Translations under genes and position numbers: made by a program | Source: Desulfarculus baarsii DSM 2075 | GTDB lineage: Bacteria; Desulfobacterota; Desulfarculia; Desulfarculales; Desulfarculaceae | Direction: 5' to 3' | DNA: 64,000 bases | Assembly (NCBI RefSeq): GCF_000143965.1 | Contig: NC_014365.1 | Coordinates: 337,501 to 401,500 of the forward strand | Part shown: positions 54,166 to 63,012 of the stretch, in pieces | Numbering within the stretch: position 1 is the first letter of the stretch | Layout of the letters: each line of letters starts with the position of its first letter | The notes under the pieces: model-generated | Told to the model about the DNA's origin: nothing | Databases searched by the model: none | Seen by the model: the letters and a program-made list of their open reading frames with translations, nothing else

Positions 54166-55230
54166 CTAACCGATAGCGCGCAGCTCAATCTCCACGCGAC
54201 GGTTTTGCTGGCGATTTTCGGGGCTATCGTTGGGCAGCAGGGGGCTTTGGTCGGCCATGCCCCGGATGTGCAGGCGTCCGGCGGGCACGCCGTGAGCGGT
54301 GAGGGCCCTGGCCACGGCGGCGGCGCGGGCGGCGCTCAGCTCCCAGTTGGAGGCGAACTGGGCCGTGCTGATGGGCAGGTCGTCGGTGTGTCCGGTGACG
54401 ATGACCTGGCATTGGGGGTTACGCAGGACCACCGGGGCCAAGCGGCCCAGGGTTTCGGCCATGACCGGCTTGAGCAGGGCCTGGCCCAGGTCAAAGGTGA
54501 TGTTTTCGGGCAGGCGGATGACCAGGCGGCCTTCGGCGGAGGTGATTTGCAGGCCTTCGGCGGGTTGGCCGGCCGCGCCGGGCATGCCTTCGCCGGCGGC
54601 GGCGCGCAGTTGATCCAGCAGCGAGTCCAGGCTGTTTTCCTCGGTGGCCACGGCGTCGGCCGGGGTGGCCGTGCTGGCGCTGACCATGGTCAGCAGGGCG
54701 CGATCGAGGGTGACGCCTCGATCCACGGGTTGTGGTTCGGGGGTGGGCTGGGGCGCGGGCTGATCGGCCAGGGCCGGGTCGCTTTGGCCGGCGCTAGCCA
54801 GGGCCAGGGCGGCGCGGCTGAGGTCGTCGGGGGCGGCCTGGGCGTTGGGCAGGCCTGGCGCGGCCGGGGCCGACGCGATCTGGGCGGGCTCGGCGGGTTC
54901 GGCGATCTCGACGGCGGCCTGTTGGGCCGGCCCGGGCTGGTCCGTCGGTTTTTCGTGGCCGGAGAGGCTGTAGATCAGTACGAAAAAGACCAGCAGCAGG
55001 CACATCAGGTCGGAAAGCGACAGGTAGAAGCTGGGGCTTTCCTCGCCTTGGGCGAAGCGGGCCAGAGGCCGCAGGCGACGGCGGACGATGGTGTCGCTGT
55101 CGGCGGCGTTGGCGTTGGCCCGGGGCTCTGCGTCCGTGGCTTGGGGTTCCGTGGCGGGCGCGGCTTCGGGCTCGGGCCGTGGCGGCCCGGCCAGGGGCAT
55201 CAGGTCGAGGGCGATGCCGTCAGCGCTCAT
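54166..55230 (-). CDS. motB: MotB-like flagellar motor / OmpA-domain protein
   Basis: 354 residues: a long cytoplasmic N-terminus (about 1-66), one membrane helix (SLSDLMCLLLVFFVLIYSL) carrying the aspartate that in MotB conducts protons, a proline/alanine-rich linker (about 95-215) and a C-terminal OmpA-like peptidoglycan-binding domain (about 220-354, VTGHTDDLPIS and RRVEIELRAIG). With the MotA-like protein it forms an ion-driven stator. Overlaps motA by 11 bases. No other motility gene is in view, so a role in another ion-driven envelope machine remains possible. Confidence 0.88.
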   Translation of the reverse strand: MSADGIALDLMPLAGPPRPEPEAAPATEPQATDAEPRANANAADSDTIVRRRLRPLARFAQGEESPSFYLSLSDLMCLLLVFFVLIYSLSGHEKPTDQPGPAQQAAVEIAEPAEPAQIASAPAAPGLPNAQAAPDDLSRAALALASAGQSDPALADQPAPQPTPEPQPVDRGVTLDRALLTMVSASTATPADAVATEENSLDSLLDQLRAAAGEGMPGAAGQPAEGLQITSAEGRLVIRLPENITFDLGQALLKPVMAETLGRLAPVVLRNPQCQVIVTGHTDDLPISTAQFASNWELSAARAAAVARALTAHGVPAGRLHIRGMADQSPLLPNDSPENRQQNRRVEIELRAIG

Positions 55231-56059
55231 CGCTCACCTTCCGCAGCCCGGCGGCCACCGCCCGCAGGGATTCCAGCGCGCCCTTGATGTTGAGGCGTGG
55301 GCCGGCGGCCTGGGCTTCCTCGGCGTAGCGGAACGAGGCCAGGCGGGCGGCCACGGCCGAGGCGTTGGTTTCTTGGGCCAGGGCCACGGCGCCTTCGGTG
55401 ATCAGGGCCATCTCGACGGCCTCGGCGCGGTTGTGTTCCTTGAGCTTGCGCTCCAAGGGCAGCACGACCAGGTTGGCGATCATCAGGCCGTAGAAGGTCG
55501 TCAGCAGGGCCACGCTCATGCCCGAGGCCACGGCGGTGGGGTCGCTGAGGGTATGCAGCATGCGGATCAGGCCGATCATCGTGCCGGCCAGGCCAAAGGC
55601 CGGGGCCAGGCGGCCCATGAACGAAAGCACCGCCCGTTGAGATTCGCGGCGGGCCAGGAAAAAGTCCATTTCTTGTTCGAGGCGCTGGGCGATATCGGCG
55701 GCGGGCCGTTCGTCGGCGACCATGGCCACGGCCATGCGCAGGAACTGGTTGTCGTTGCCTTCGGCCAGCTCCTCCATGTGGCGCACGCCGCGAAAACGGC
55801 GCAGGCGTCCCAATTGATAAAAGAGTTCGACCAGTTGCCGCGCGCTAAGCACCTTGGCCTGGCGCAGGCCCGACATCTGTTCCCACAGGCCCAGCAGGGT
55901 GGTTCGCGGAAAGGCGACCCAGGCCGCCGACAGCGTGCCGCCCAGCACCAAGAGCAACCCCAGGGGATTGAAGAACATCAGCAGGCTGCCGCTGGCCCAG
56001 AAGGCGACGAGCAGGGCCACGGCCACGGCGGCCATGATGAGGTAATTTTTGCGGCTCAT
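55220..56059 (-). CDS. motA: MotA-like stator protein
   Basis: 279 residues with four membrane helices (about 8-25, 30-50, 150-170, 180-205), the conserved GLAGTMIGLIRML region and the cytoplasmic loop between helices 2 and 3. GGAGG lies 7 bases before the ATG at 56059, ruling out the longer frame. Stator partner of the downstream MotB-like protein. Confidence 0.9.
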   Translation of the reverse strand: MSRKNYLIMAAVAVALLVAFWASGSLLMFFNPLGLLLVLGGTLSAAWVAFPRTTLLGLWEQMSGLRQAKVLSARQLVELFYQLGRLRRFRGVRHMEELAEGNDNQFLRMAVAMVADERPAADIAQRLEQEMDFFLARRESQRAVLSFMGRLAPAFGLAGTMIGLIRMLHTLSDPTAVASGMSVALLTTFYGLMIANLVVLPLERKLKEHNRAEAVEMALITEGAVALAQETNASAVAARLASFRYAEEAQAAGPRLNIKGALESLRAVAAGLRKVSDER

Positions 56060-56336
56060 GGGTTTTCCTCCGGGTTGGTTTGCCTTGGCCTGAAGGCATT
56101 CAAGTTGCGTGCCAAAATCACGGCATCGAACATTTTGGGCTAACATGGCGTGATGGCGGGCTTTTTGCTATGATGGCCGTTGTGTTGGTCCGCCTTGGCG
56201 GCTCGGCAGTTATTGCCTTGCCGCCAAAAAGAGGCGTGCTTCGCCAAAAAATTGACGAGCGCCACCCTTTCGCCGGGGCGGCTTATCGGCGTAGAATCGG
56301 GCCAAGGTCGTTGAGCGTGACAGAGGGGAGGCCGCC

Positions 56337-56972
56337 GTGAGTGAGTTGAAAGTGACCATCGCCGTCGATGAAGCCGTCAGCCTGGAGGCGGCCTACAGCC
56401 CGTTGGAGGGGGCCAGGGGCGCGGCGGTGGTGTTGCACCCGCACCCAAATTATGGCGGGAGCATGGATAACAACGTGGTATGGGCGTTGACGCGGGGGGC
56501 GCTGGCCGCCGGCTGGAGCGCGTTGCGGTTCAATTTTCGCGGCGTGGGCCGTTCCACGGGCCGCCACGGCGGCGGCGCGGCCGAAGCCGAGGATGTCTTG
56601 GCCGTGGCCGGTTGGCTGGCTCAGCGGCAAAAGGGCCCTCTGGCGCTGATGGGCTACAGTTTCGGCAGTCTGATCGGTTCACTGGCCGCGACGCGCCTGA
56701 CCGGGTTGGCCTGTGGGCTATGGGCTTCTCCGCCCTTGGTTTTGGGGGAGTTGGCGCCATGGCCGGTCCAGGCCGGGCCGCTTTTGATCATGGTGGGTTC
56801 GGCCGACGAGTTCACCGACGTGGGCCGCTTGGAGGCTTATTGCCGCCAAACGGGTGCACGCTGCCGCCTGGAGGTGAGCAAGGGCGGCGATCATTTCTGG
56901 TGGGGTGGTGAGAGTGTACTGACCCAGGCTTCGCGGGGGCTTTTGCTGTCGGCCTCCGGGCCGGCGGTGTAG
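56337..56972 (+). CDS. Alpha/beta hydrolase (dienelactone-hydrolase-like)
   Basis: 211 residues. LHPHPNYGGSMDNNVV (oxyanion region), LRFNFRGVGRSTG, nucleophile elbow GYSFGS, an aspartate in GSADEFTD and a final histidine in GGDHFWWG make a complete catalytic triad. This layout matches the small hydrolase family often annotated as alpha/beta superfamily hydrolase. Substrate unknown. GTG start. Still in the G/T-rich zone to the right of element B. Confidence 0.85.
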   Translation: MSELKVTIAVDEAVSLEAAYSPLEGARGAAVVLHPHPNYGGSMDNNVVWALTRGALAAGWSALRFNFRGVGRSTGRHGGGAAEAEDVLAVAGWLAQRQKGPLALMGYSFGSLIGSLAATRLTGLACGLWASPPLVLGELAPWPVQAGPLLIMVGSADEFTDVGRLEAYCRQTGARCRLEVSKGGDHFWWGGESVLTQASRGLLLSASGPAV

Positions 56973-57330
56973 TGATTCATTATTCAACATTTAGTGCCAG
57001 GCTTCGTGATCCGCCACAACATCTGGAAAATAATCTTGACAGGCCAGGTGATGGTTTGATAGTCTCGCCGGCAAGGGTTAATGCACCATATCAATCCTGG
57101 GCGTACGCCCGCGGCGCCCCCCATCGAGCCCGGGAGCGTGCTCTATCGCAGAGCAGAATCCGCGCGGGGGGCGGCATCCCCATCAGAGAGCCATCCTCGG
57201 CTTTCTCCCCACCCCGCTCAGGGCCGGTCCCCCCGGCCCTGAACCTTTTTTTGCGAGCGTGGCCGTCTTGCGCGGGGCGAGGAATCGTGCCACGATAAGG
57301 GAATCTGTGATTTTGCCAGGCGGAGCGCGG
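56973..57330. other. Intergenic region with a promoter candidate
   Basis: About 360 bases without a supported gene. TTGACA (57036-57041), 16-base spacer, GATAGT (57058-57063) forms a plus-strand promoter candidate for the PAS kinase, with a leader of about 260 bases of unknown content. Confidence 0.45.
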
Positions 57331-58470
57331 ATGGAAGATCGCCCCCAAGTCATCGATGAGTGCGTCGCGCAGTTGCGCGAGGTGGTGCAGGAGCTGGAAA
57401 AATTCCGGCAGATCGTCGACACGGCCCAGGACGCCGTGGTCACGGTCAACCAGAGCCAAGAGGTGGTCTTCATGAACCGGGCGGCCGAGAAGATGTTCGG
57501 CTACGCCCGCGAGGAGTTGCTGGGCCGCGACATGGCCCCGCTGATCCCGGCCCAATTCCGCCGCAGCCATCATTCCTACATCGAGCGCCTGGCCCGCACC
57601 GGGCGTCAGAAAACCATGGGCCACCCCATGCAGTTGCAGGCCGAGCGCCGCGACGGCGGCGTGTTGCCCATTCATCTGACCTTCAGCGTGGCCGAGGTCG
57701 ACGGGCAATACCTGTTCACGGCGATCATGCGCGATCTCAGCGAAAAGCAGGGCCTCACCGAAAAGATCAAGCGTTCCGAAACGTTGGCCGTGGTCGGCCA
57801 GATGGTGGCCACCGTGGGCCACGAGATTCGCCAGCCTTTGACCTCCATCGGCGGTTTCGCCCGCCAGCTCACCAAGGAGACCGGCATCTCCGAGCCCGGC
57901 AAGCGCAAGCTCCAGATCATCATCGACGAGGTGGCCCGCCTGGAGCACATGCTAAACGAGCTAAACGACCTTTCGCGGCCCACCGAATACCGCTGGCAAG
58001 AGGCGAGCCTGGCCGACATTCTTGGCGGCGTCCTCGCCAGCCTGGCCCCGGACCTGGCCGGCGCGCATATCCAACTGGTCATCGACGACAACCTGCCTCC
58101 GGTCTTGGCCGATCCCGACCGCATCGGCCAGGTGCTGCGCAACATCATCATCAACGCCATCCAGGCCAGCGGGCCGGAGCCCAGGCTGGAGATCGGCCTC
58201 GATCAATCCTCCGACGGCGGGGCGCGCCTGCGCGTGCGCGACCACGGCGCGGGACTGGGAGTCAACGCCGCCGGCCAGGTCTTCAAGCCCTTTTACACCA
58301 CCAAAAAGGGCGGCACCGGCCTGGGCCTGCCCGTGGCCCGGCGCATCGTCGGCGACCACGACGGCAAACTGACCCTGGCCCCGGCCCAGGGCGGCGGGGC
58401 CGTGGCCACGCTCAAGCTGCCGCCGGCCCACGGTCGTCGGCCCGGCCAGGCGGGGCCCGACGAGGCTTGA
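57331..58470 (+). CDS. PAS-domain cytoplasmic histidine kinase
   Basis: 379 residues: an N-terminal coil, PAS domain (about 27-145, AVVTVNQSQEVVFMNRAAEKMFGYAREELLG; quoted for position), HisKA (ATVGHEIRQPLTSIGGFARQL) and HATPase (NIIINAIQAS, DHGAGLG, GGTGLGLPVARRI). No membrane segment, so it senses an internal signal. No response regulator is adjacent. GGAG lies 6 bases before the ATG at 57331. Confidence 0.92.
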   Translation: MEDRPQVIDECVAQLREVVQELEKFRQIVDTAQDAVVTVNQSQEVVFMNRAAEKMFGYAREELLGRDMAPLIPAQFRRSHHSYIERLARTGRQKTMGHPMQLQAERRDGGVLPIHLTFSVAEVDGQYLFTAIMRDLSEKQGLTEKIKRSETLAVVGQMVATVGHEIRQPLTSIGGFARQLTKETGISEPGKRKLQIIIDEVARLEHMLNELNDLSRPTEYRWQEASLADILGGVLASLAPDLAGAHIQLVIDDNLPPVLADPDRIGQVLRNIIINAIQASGPEPRLEIGLDQSSDGGARLRVRDHGAGLGVNAAGQVFKPFYTTKKGGTGLGLPVARRIVGDHDGKLTLAPAQGGGAVATLKLPPAHGRRPGQAGPDEA

Positions 58471-58536
58471 ACATTTCGCCGCCGGCGTTATAATCCCTGA
58501 CATCCGCTCGTATTATCGATTTTTCTGGGGGCTGTG

Positions 58537-59049
58537 ATGGCCATTTTGCCCATTTGCAAATACCCCGACCCGGTCCTGGCCGAAAAATGCGCCGAAATCG
58601 ACCGCGTCGACGATGAGTTGCGTCGTCTGGCCCAAGACATGATCGACACCATGTACGACGCGCCGGGCGTGGGCCTGGCCGCGCCGCAGGTGGGGCGGGC
58701 CATCCGCATGGTGGTGGTCGACACCGCCGAGGACGACAAGCGCGGCACGCCCATGGTCTTGATCAACCCGCGCGTGGTGGCCAAGCGGGGCCAACTGGTC
58801 TGGGACGAGGCCTGCCTGTCGGTGCCCGACTACCGCGCCGACGTGGTTCGCGCCTCCGAGGTTGTCGTCGAGGCCGGCGACCTGGAGGGCAACGACCTGC
58901 GCATTGAGGCCGAAGGCCTCACCGCCGTGTGCCTGCAGCACGAGATCGACCACCTGGACGGCGTGCTGTTCCTCGATCATATCAGCAGCCTGAAGCGGGC
59001 GATGTACCGCAAGCGGCGGCTCAAGCAACTGCGGCGCGACGGCCAGTGA
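58537..59049 (+). CDS. def: Peptide deformylase
   Basis: 170 residues with the three metal-site motifs: GVGLAAPQVG, EACLSVP (ligand C93; the usual EGCLS has alanine here) and QHEIDHLDG (ligands H135 and H139, catalytic E136). It removes the formyl group from nascent proteins. Coupled to fmt by a 4-base overlap, the usual def-fmt pairing. Confidence 0.96.
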   Translation: MAILPICKYPDPVLAEKCAEIDRVDDELRRLAQDMIDTMYDAPGVGLAAPQVGRAIRMVVVDTAEDDKRGTPMVLINPRVVAKRGQLVWDEACLSVPDYRADVVRASEVVVEAGDLEGNDLRIEAEGLTAVCLQHEIDHLDGVLFLDHISSLKRAMYRKRRLKQLRRDGQ

Positions 59050-60002
59050 CGGAAAAAAGCCTGCGCCTGGTTTTCATGGGCACGCCGGCCATGGCCGCGC
59101 CCTCGCTGGAGGCCGTGGTGGCCGCCGGCCACCGCGTGGAGCTGGTGATCACCCAGCCCGACCGGGCCCAGGGCCGCGGCCGCAAGCTGACGCGCGGGGC
59201 CGTGGCCGCCGCGGCCGAGGCCTTGGGGCTCGTCGTGGCCCAACCCGCGACCATGGCCGAACTGATCAGCCTCACCGCCCAGGCCCGGCCCGAGCTGGTG
59301 GTGGCCCTGGCCTATGGCCGGCTGTTGCCGCCGGCGGTGTTGCAAATACCGCCCCTGGGCGCGCTCAACGTGCATTTTTCGCTGCTGCCGGCCCTGCGCG
59401 GGGCCGCGCCGATCCAGCGCGCGGTGCTGGCCGGCCTGGAGCAAAGCGGCGCCAGCGTCATGTTCATCGACGAAGGTCTGGACACCGGCGACATCGTTTT
59501 GCAGGAGCCCACGCCCATCGAAGCCCAGGACACCGCCGGCAGCCTGGCCGAGAGGCTCGCGCGTCAGGGCGCGGCGTTGCTGGTGCGGGCCATGGCCCAG
59601 ATCGCCGCCGGCCAGGCCAAGCGCCGCCCGCAAGATCACGCCCTGGCCAGCCACGCCCCCCGCCTGACCAAGGACGAAGGCCTCATCGACTGGGCCCGCC
59701 CGGCCCGCCAACTCGATTGCCACGTGCGGGGCATGGACCCCTGGCCCGGCGCTTTCTGCCCCACGCCGGCCGGGCCGCTGCGCCTGTTCGGCCCGACGCT
59801 GGTCTTGCCCGACAACCAGGCCGCCCCGCCGGGCCTGATCCTGGCCCCGCCGGCCGCCGCCCCCAACATGTTGACCGTCGCCTGTGGCCAAGGGGCCCTG
59901 GCCGTGGGCCACGCCCAGGCCCCGGGCAAGCGCCGCCTGCCCGCCGCCGAGTTTCTGCGCGGCGCGCGCCTGGCCCCGGGCCAATTCTTGTGCGGCCCAT
60001 GA
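59046..60002 (+). CDS. fmt: Methionyl-tRNA formyltransferase
   Basis: 318 residues. N-terminal Rossmann-like domain (LVFMGTPAMAAPSLEAVV), formyl-folate site NVHFSLLPALRGAAPIQRAV and GLDTGDIV, then the C-terminal barrel domain. It formylates initiator Met-tRNA. GTG start overlaps def (GTGA); its stop overlaps rsmB (ATGA). Confidence 0.96.
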   Translation: MTEKSLRLVFMGTPAMAAPSLEAVVAAGHRVELVITQPDRAQGRGRKLTRGAVAAAAEALGLVVAQPATMAELISLTAQARPELVVALAYGRLLPPAVLQIPPLGALNVHFSLLPALRGAAPIQRAVLAGLEQSGASVMFIDEGLDTGDIVLQEPTPIEAQDTAGSLAERLARQGAALLVRAMAQIAAGQAKRRPQDHALASHAPRLTKDEGLIDWARPARQLDCHVRGMDPWPGAFCPTPAGPLRLFGPTLVLPDNQAAPPGLILAPPAAAPNMLTVACGQGALAVGHAQAPGKRRLPAAEFLRGARLAPGQFLCGP

Positions 60003-61330
60003 ACCCTCGCCTGACCGCCCTGGATGTCTTGGTCCAACTGGAAAGCTCACCCAAGCACCTGGACAAGCTGCTGAGCCGCGCCTTTCAGCGCCACCCCGCC
60101 GCCCAGGCCCGCGACAAGGCCATGGCCACCAACCTGACGCACACGGTCTTGCGCCACCGGGCCTGGCTGGATCACCTGCTGACGCCCCTGGTCAGCCGGC
60201 CCCTGGCCAAACTGGACGCCCCTGTGCGGGCCGCCCTGCGCCTGGGCGCGGCCGAGCTGGTTGTCTTGGCCACGCCGGCCCACGCGGCGGTGGGCGCCAC
60301 GGTCGAGGCGGTCAAGGCCGGCCCGGCGGCCAAGGCCAGCGGCCTGGTCAACGGCGTGTTGCGCGCCCTGACCCGCGCCTTGCCGGCGGCGGCCCAGGCC
60401 GAGCCGCCCGGCGATGAACTCGATCGCCTCTGCCTGAGGCATTCGCACCCCCGCTGGCTGCTGGAGCCGCTGGCCCGGCGCTTTGGCCTGGAGCAAGCCG
60501 CGGCCTGGGCCCAGGCCAACCAAAGCCAGCCGCCGCTGTGCCTGCGGGTCAACGCCCTCAAGGCCTCGCCGGCCCAGGTGGCCGAGTCGCTTGCGCCCGT
60601 GTGCGAAGCGGTCGAGGCCCATGCCCTGGCCCCCGAGGCGCTGATCGTGCGTGGCGCGGCCGGGCCGTTGTGGGATCTGCCCGGTTTCCGCGAGGGCCTG
60701 TGGCAGGCCCAGGACGCCGGGGCCCAGGCCCTGGGCCGGCTGCTGGGCGTCGGGCCTGGCATGACGGTGTTGGACCTGTGCGCCGGCGCGGGCGGCAAGA
60801 GCGGCCACCTGGCCGCGCTGATGGCCAACCAGGGCCGCATCGTGGCCGTGGACGACTCGGCCGGCCGGCTGGAGGCCCTGGCCGAAAACATGGCCCGGCT
60901 GGGCGTGACGATCGTCGAACCGGTGCTGGCCGACGGGGCCGCATGGGATGGCGGCGGCCGGCTTTTCGAGGCGATTTTGGTCGATGCGCCGTGCAGCGGC
61001 CTGGGCGTCATCGGCCGGCGGCCCGACATCCGCTGGCGCAGGAGCCCGGCCGACAGCGCGGCCATGGCCCGAATTCAACTGGCGCTGGCGCGCAACGCCG
61101 CCCGTTTGCTGGCCCCCGGCGGGGCGCTGGTCTATTGCACCTGCACGGTGGCCGAGGCCGAAAACGAAGGCGTGGCCCGGGCGCTGTTGGCCGCGCGGCC
61201 CGAGCTGCGGCCGAGCTGGGCCGGCGCGGAGGCGGCTGGCGAAATGATCGGCGCGGACGGTTTTTGGCGCAGCTTTCCCCGGCCGATGGCGGCGGATTCA
61301 TTTTTCGCCGCCAGGCTGGTCAAGGCCTGA
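59999..61330 (+). CDS. rsmB: 16S rRNA (cytosine-5-)-methyltransferase RsmB
   Basis: 443 residues: an N-terminal NusB-like RNA-binding domain (about 1-135) and a C-terminal SAM domain with LDLCAGAGGKSGHLAAL, the DAPCSGLGVIGRRPDIRW motif IV and the second catalytic cysteine in YCTCTVAEAENE. It methylates C967 of 16S rRNA in E. coli. Third gene of the def-fmt-rsmB set; its end overlaps the convergent phosphatase remnant by 11 bases. Confidence 0.94.
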   Translation: MNPRLTALDVLVQLESSPKHLDKLLSRAFQRHPAAQARDKAMATNLTHTVLRHRAWLDHLLTPLVSRPLAKLDAPVRAALRLGAAELVVLATPAHAAVGATVEAVKAGPAAKASGLVNGVLRALTRALPAAAQAEPPGDELDRLCLRHSHPRWLLEPLARRFGLEQAAAWAQANQSQPPLCLRVNALKASPAQVAESLAPVCEAVEAHALAPEALIVRGAAGPLWDLPGFREGLWQAQDAGAQALGRLLGVGPGMTVLDLCAGAGGKSGHLAALMANQGRIVAVDDSAGRLEALAENMARLGVTIVEPVLADGAAWDGGGRLFEAILVDAPCSGLGVIGRRPDIRWRRSPADSAAMARIQLALARNAARLLAPGGALVYCTCTVAEAENEGVARALLAARPELRPSWAGAEAAGEMIGADGFWRSFPRPMAADSFFAARLVKA

Positions 61331-61580
61331 ACGCGCCTCGGTGCTTCAGCCAGGCCGGGTCTTCCATGAGGTCGTTGATGCGGCGGACCAGGGGAGTGCC
61401 GTCGTTGAAGATGTCGACGACGTTGAGGCAGGCGAAGTCCTGGTCGATGCGGAAGATGCGCTCCAGCGGCGCGCCGAGCATGCGCGTGAGCAAAATGCGG
61501 TTGACGCCCGAGTGGGAGACGACGCGGAACTCGCCGCCGCGGTGATCGGCCACGATCTGCTCGAAGGCCGGCATCACCCA
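61320..61580 (-). pseudogene. Truncated histidine phosphatase (phosphoglycerate-mutase-like) remnant
   Basis: The frame encodes only the C-terminal half of a histidine-phosphatase-family protein: VVSHSGVNRILLTRMLGAPLERIFRIDQDFACLNVV is recognisable (residue run quoted in part), but the N-terminal RHGxT catalytic block is missing. Homology fades near 61580, where the sequence becomes unrelated just before a strong promoter. I read this as a gene truncated by a rearrangement at the left border of the glycan cluster. Confidence 0.6.
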
Positions 61581-61641
61581 CCACCAGAATGGCCATCTGC
61601 CAATTCCATCGACCAAACGCGCCCACGCCATCTCCCTGGCG

Positions 61642-61670
61642 TTGACAGTATTTAAGGGCCTATTTATAAT
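61642..61670 (+). promoter_or_regulatory. Perfect consensus sigma-70 promoter of the glycan cluster
   Basis: TTGACA (61642-61647), 17-base spacer, TATAAT (61665-61670): every consensus position matches, which is rare. It lies in an AT-rich patch and reads into the aminotransferase and glycosyltransferase genes, leaving a leader of about 240 bases (61678-61917) without a recognised element. Confidence 0.85.
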
Positions 61671-61917
61671 AATATATTGTCATAGCTGGCGGGGTCGCTC
61701 TTTGGCTTCGGCCCCGGTCCGCTTCAGAATCGCGTGGCCAGCCAAGCCAACGTCCGAGGCCAAGCCATACGCATAATTATGCCGCGGCGTGAGCGTCGGC
61801 CCACATCGCCGGCCGGCGCCGTGACACCATGCGCGCCGGAGGCTTTTTTGGGGCCCTTGTCTTGGTGCGGCTTAGATTTTCATGGGGGGGGGTGGCGTTT
61901 CAACCACCCAAAAAATA

Positions 61918-63012
61918 ATGCTGCTGAACGATCTCACCGCTAAAGCAAACAAATACCAGTCATTGATCAGCGCGGCCATGCAGCGCGTGCTGGCCAGCGG
62001 CTGGTTTGTTCTGGGCCCGGAAGTGGCCCGCTTCGAGCAGGACTTCGCCGCCTATCTGGGCCTAGACCACTGCGCGGGTCTGGCCAACGGCACCGACGCC
62101 ATTGAACTGGCCCTCAAGGCCATGGGTGTTGGCCCCGGCGACGCGGTGGCCACCGTGGCCAACGCGGGCATGTACACCACCACCGCCGTACTGGCCAGCG
62201 GGGCCGAGCCCTATTTCATGGACGTGGACCAAAAGAGCATGGCCGCGACGCTGGAACAGGTCCGGCTCGCCGTGGAGCACGGGGTCAAGGTCGTGGTGGT
62301 GACCCACCTCTACGGTCTGATCATCCCCCAGATAGCCTCCATCGCCGACTTCTGCGCCCAGCACGGCGTGCCGCTGCTGGAAGACTGCGCCCAGATCCAC
62401 GGCGCGCGGCTGGACGGCAAGGCCGCCGGCAGCTTTGGCGACGCGGCCTGCTTCAGCTTTTACCCCACCAAAAATCTGGGCGCCCTGGGCGACGGCGGCG
62501 TGGTTGCCACCAACAACGCCGACTTGGCCGCCAGGGTGAAGCTGCTGCGCCAATACGGTTGGACGAGCAAATACCGGGCCGAAGTTCCCGGCGCGCGCAA
62601 CAGCCGCCTCGATGAATTGCAAGCGGCCATTCTGTCGGCGCTGCTGCCCGAGCTGGACGCGGCCAACGCCAGGAGGCGCGAAGTCGCCGCCCGCCTGAGC
62701 CGGGGCATCGCCCACCCGGAGGTGGTCACGCCGCCCGAGGGTGGCCCCGAGTACGTGGCCCATCTCTATGTCGTGCGCTGCCCGCGCCGTGAAGCTCTGC
62801 GCCAGCATCTGCGCGCCAATGGCATCGCCTCGGAAGTGCACTATCCCATCGCCGACCACCGTCAGCCCCTGTTCGGCGAGCGCTTCGCCCATGTGCGGCT
62901 GGCAACCACCGAACGCCTGGTCGACGAAATCCTGACGCTGCCTTGCTACCCGGAGATGAGCGACGCCCAAGCCGATCAGGTTATCGCGGTGGTGAATAAT
63001 TGGTCAATATAA
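61918..63012 (+). CDS. DegT/DnrJ/EryC1/StrS-family sugar aminotransferase
   Basis: 364 residues. The PLP lysine is K185 in SFYPTKNLGALGDGG, preceded by EDCAQIHGARLDGKAAGSFGDAACFS. Such enzymes transaminate nucleotide-linked keto-sugars for O-antigen or glycan synthesis. The ATG at 61918 gives the usual N-terminus; no good ribosome-binding site precedes it, and an ATG at 61882 is possible. Its end overlaps the glycosyltransferase start. Confidence 0.9.
   Translation: MLLNDLTAKANKYQSLISAAMQRVLASGWFVLGPEVARFEQDFAAYLGLDHCAGLANGTDAIELALKAMGVGPGDAVATVANAGMYTTTAVLASGAEPYFMDVDQKSMAATLEQVRLAVEHGVKVVVVTHLYGLIIPQIASIADFCAQHGVPLLEDCAQIHGARLDGKAAGSFGDAACFSFYPTKNLGALGDGGVVATNNADLAARVKLLRQYGWTSKYRAEVPGARNSRLDELQAAILSALLPELDAANARRREVAARLSRGIAHPEVVTPPEGGPEYVAHLYVVRCPRREALRQHLRANGIASEVHYPIADHRQPLFGERFAHVRLATTERLVDEILTLPCYPEMSDAQADQVIAVVNNWSI

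Noticed and set aside
57091-57948. 285-codon minus-strand frame opposite the PAS kinase
   Set aside because: Antisense shadow; the PAS and kinase motifs on the plus strand are complete.
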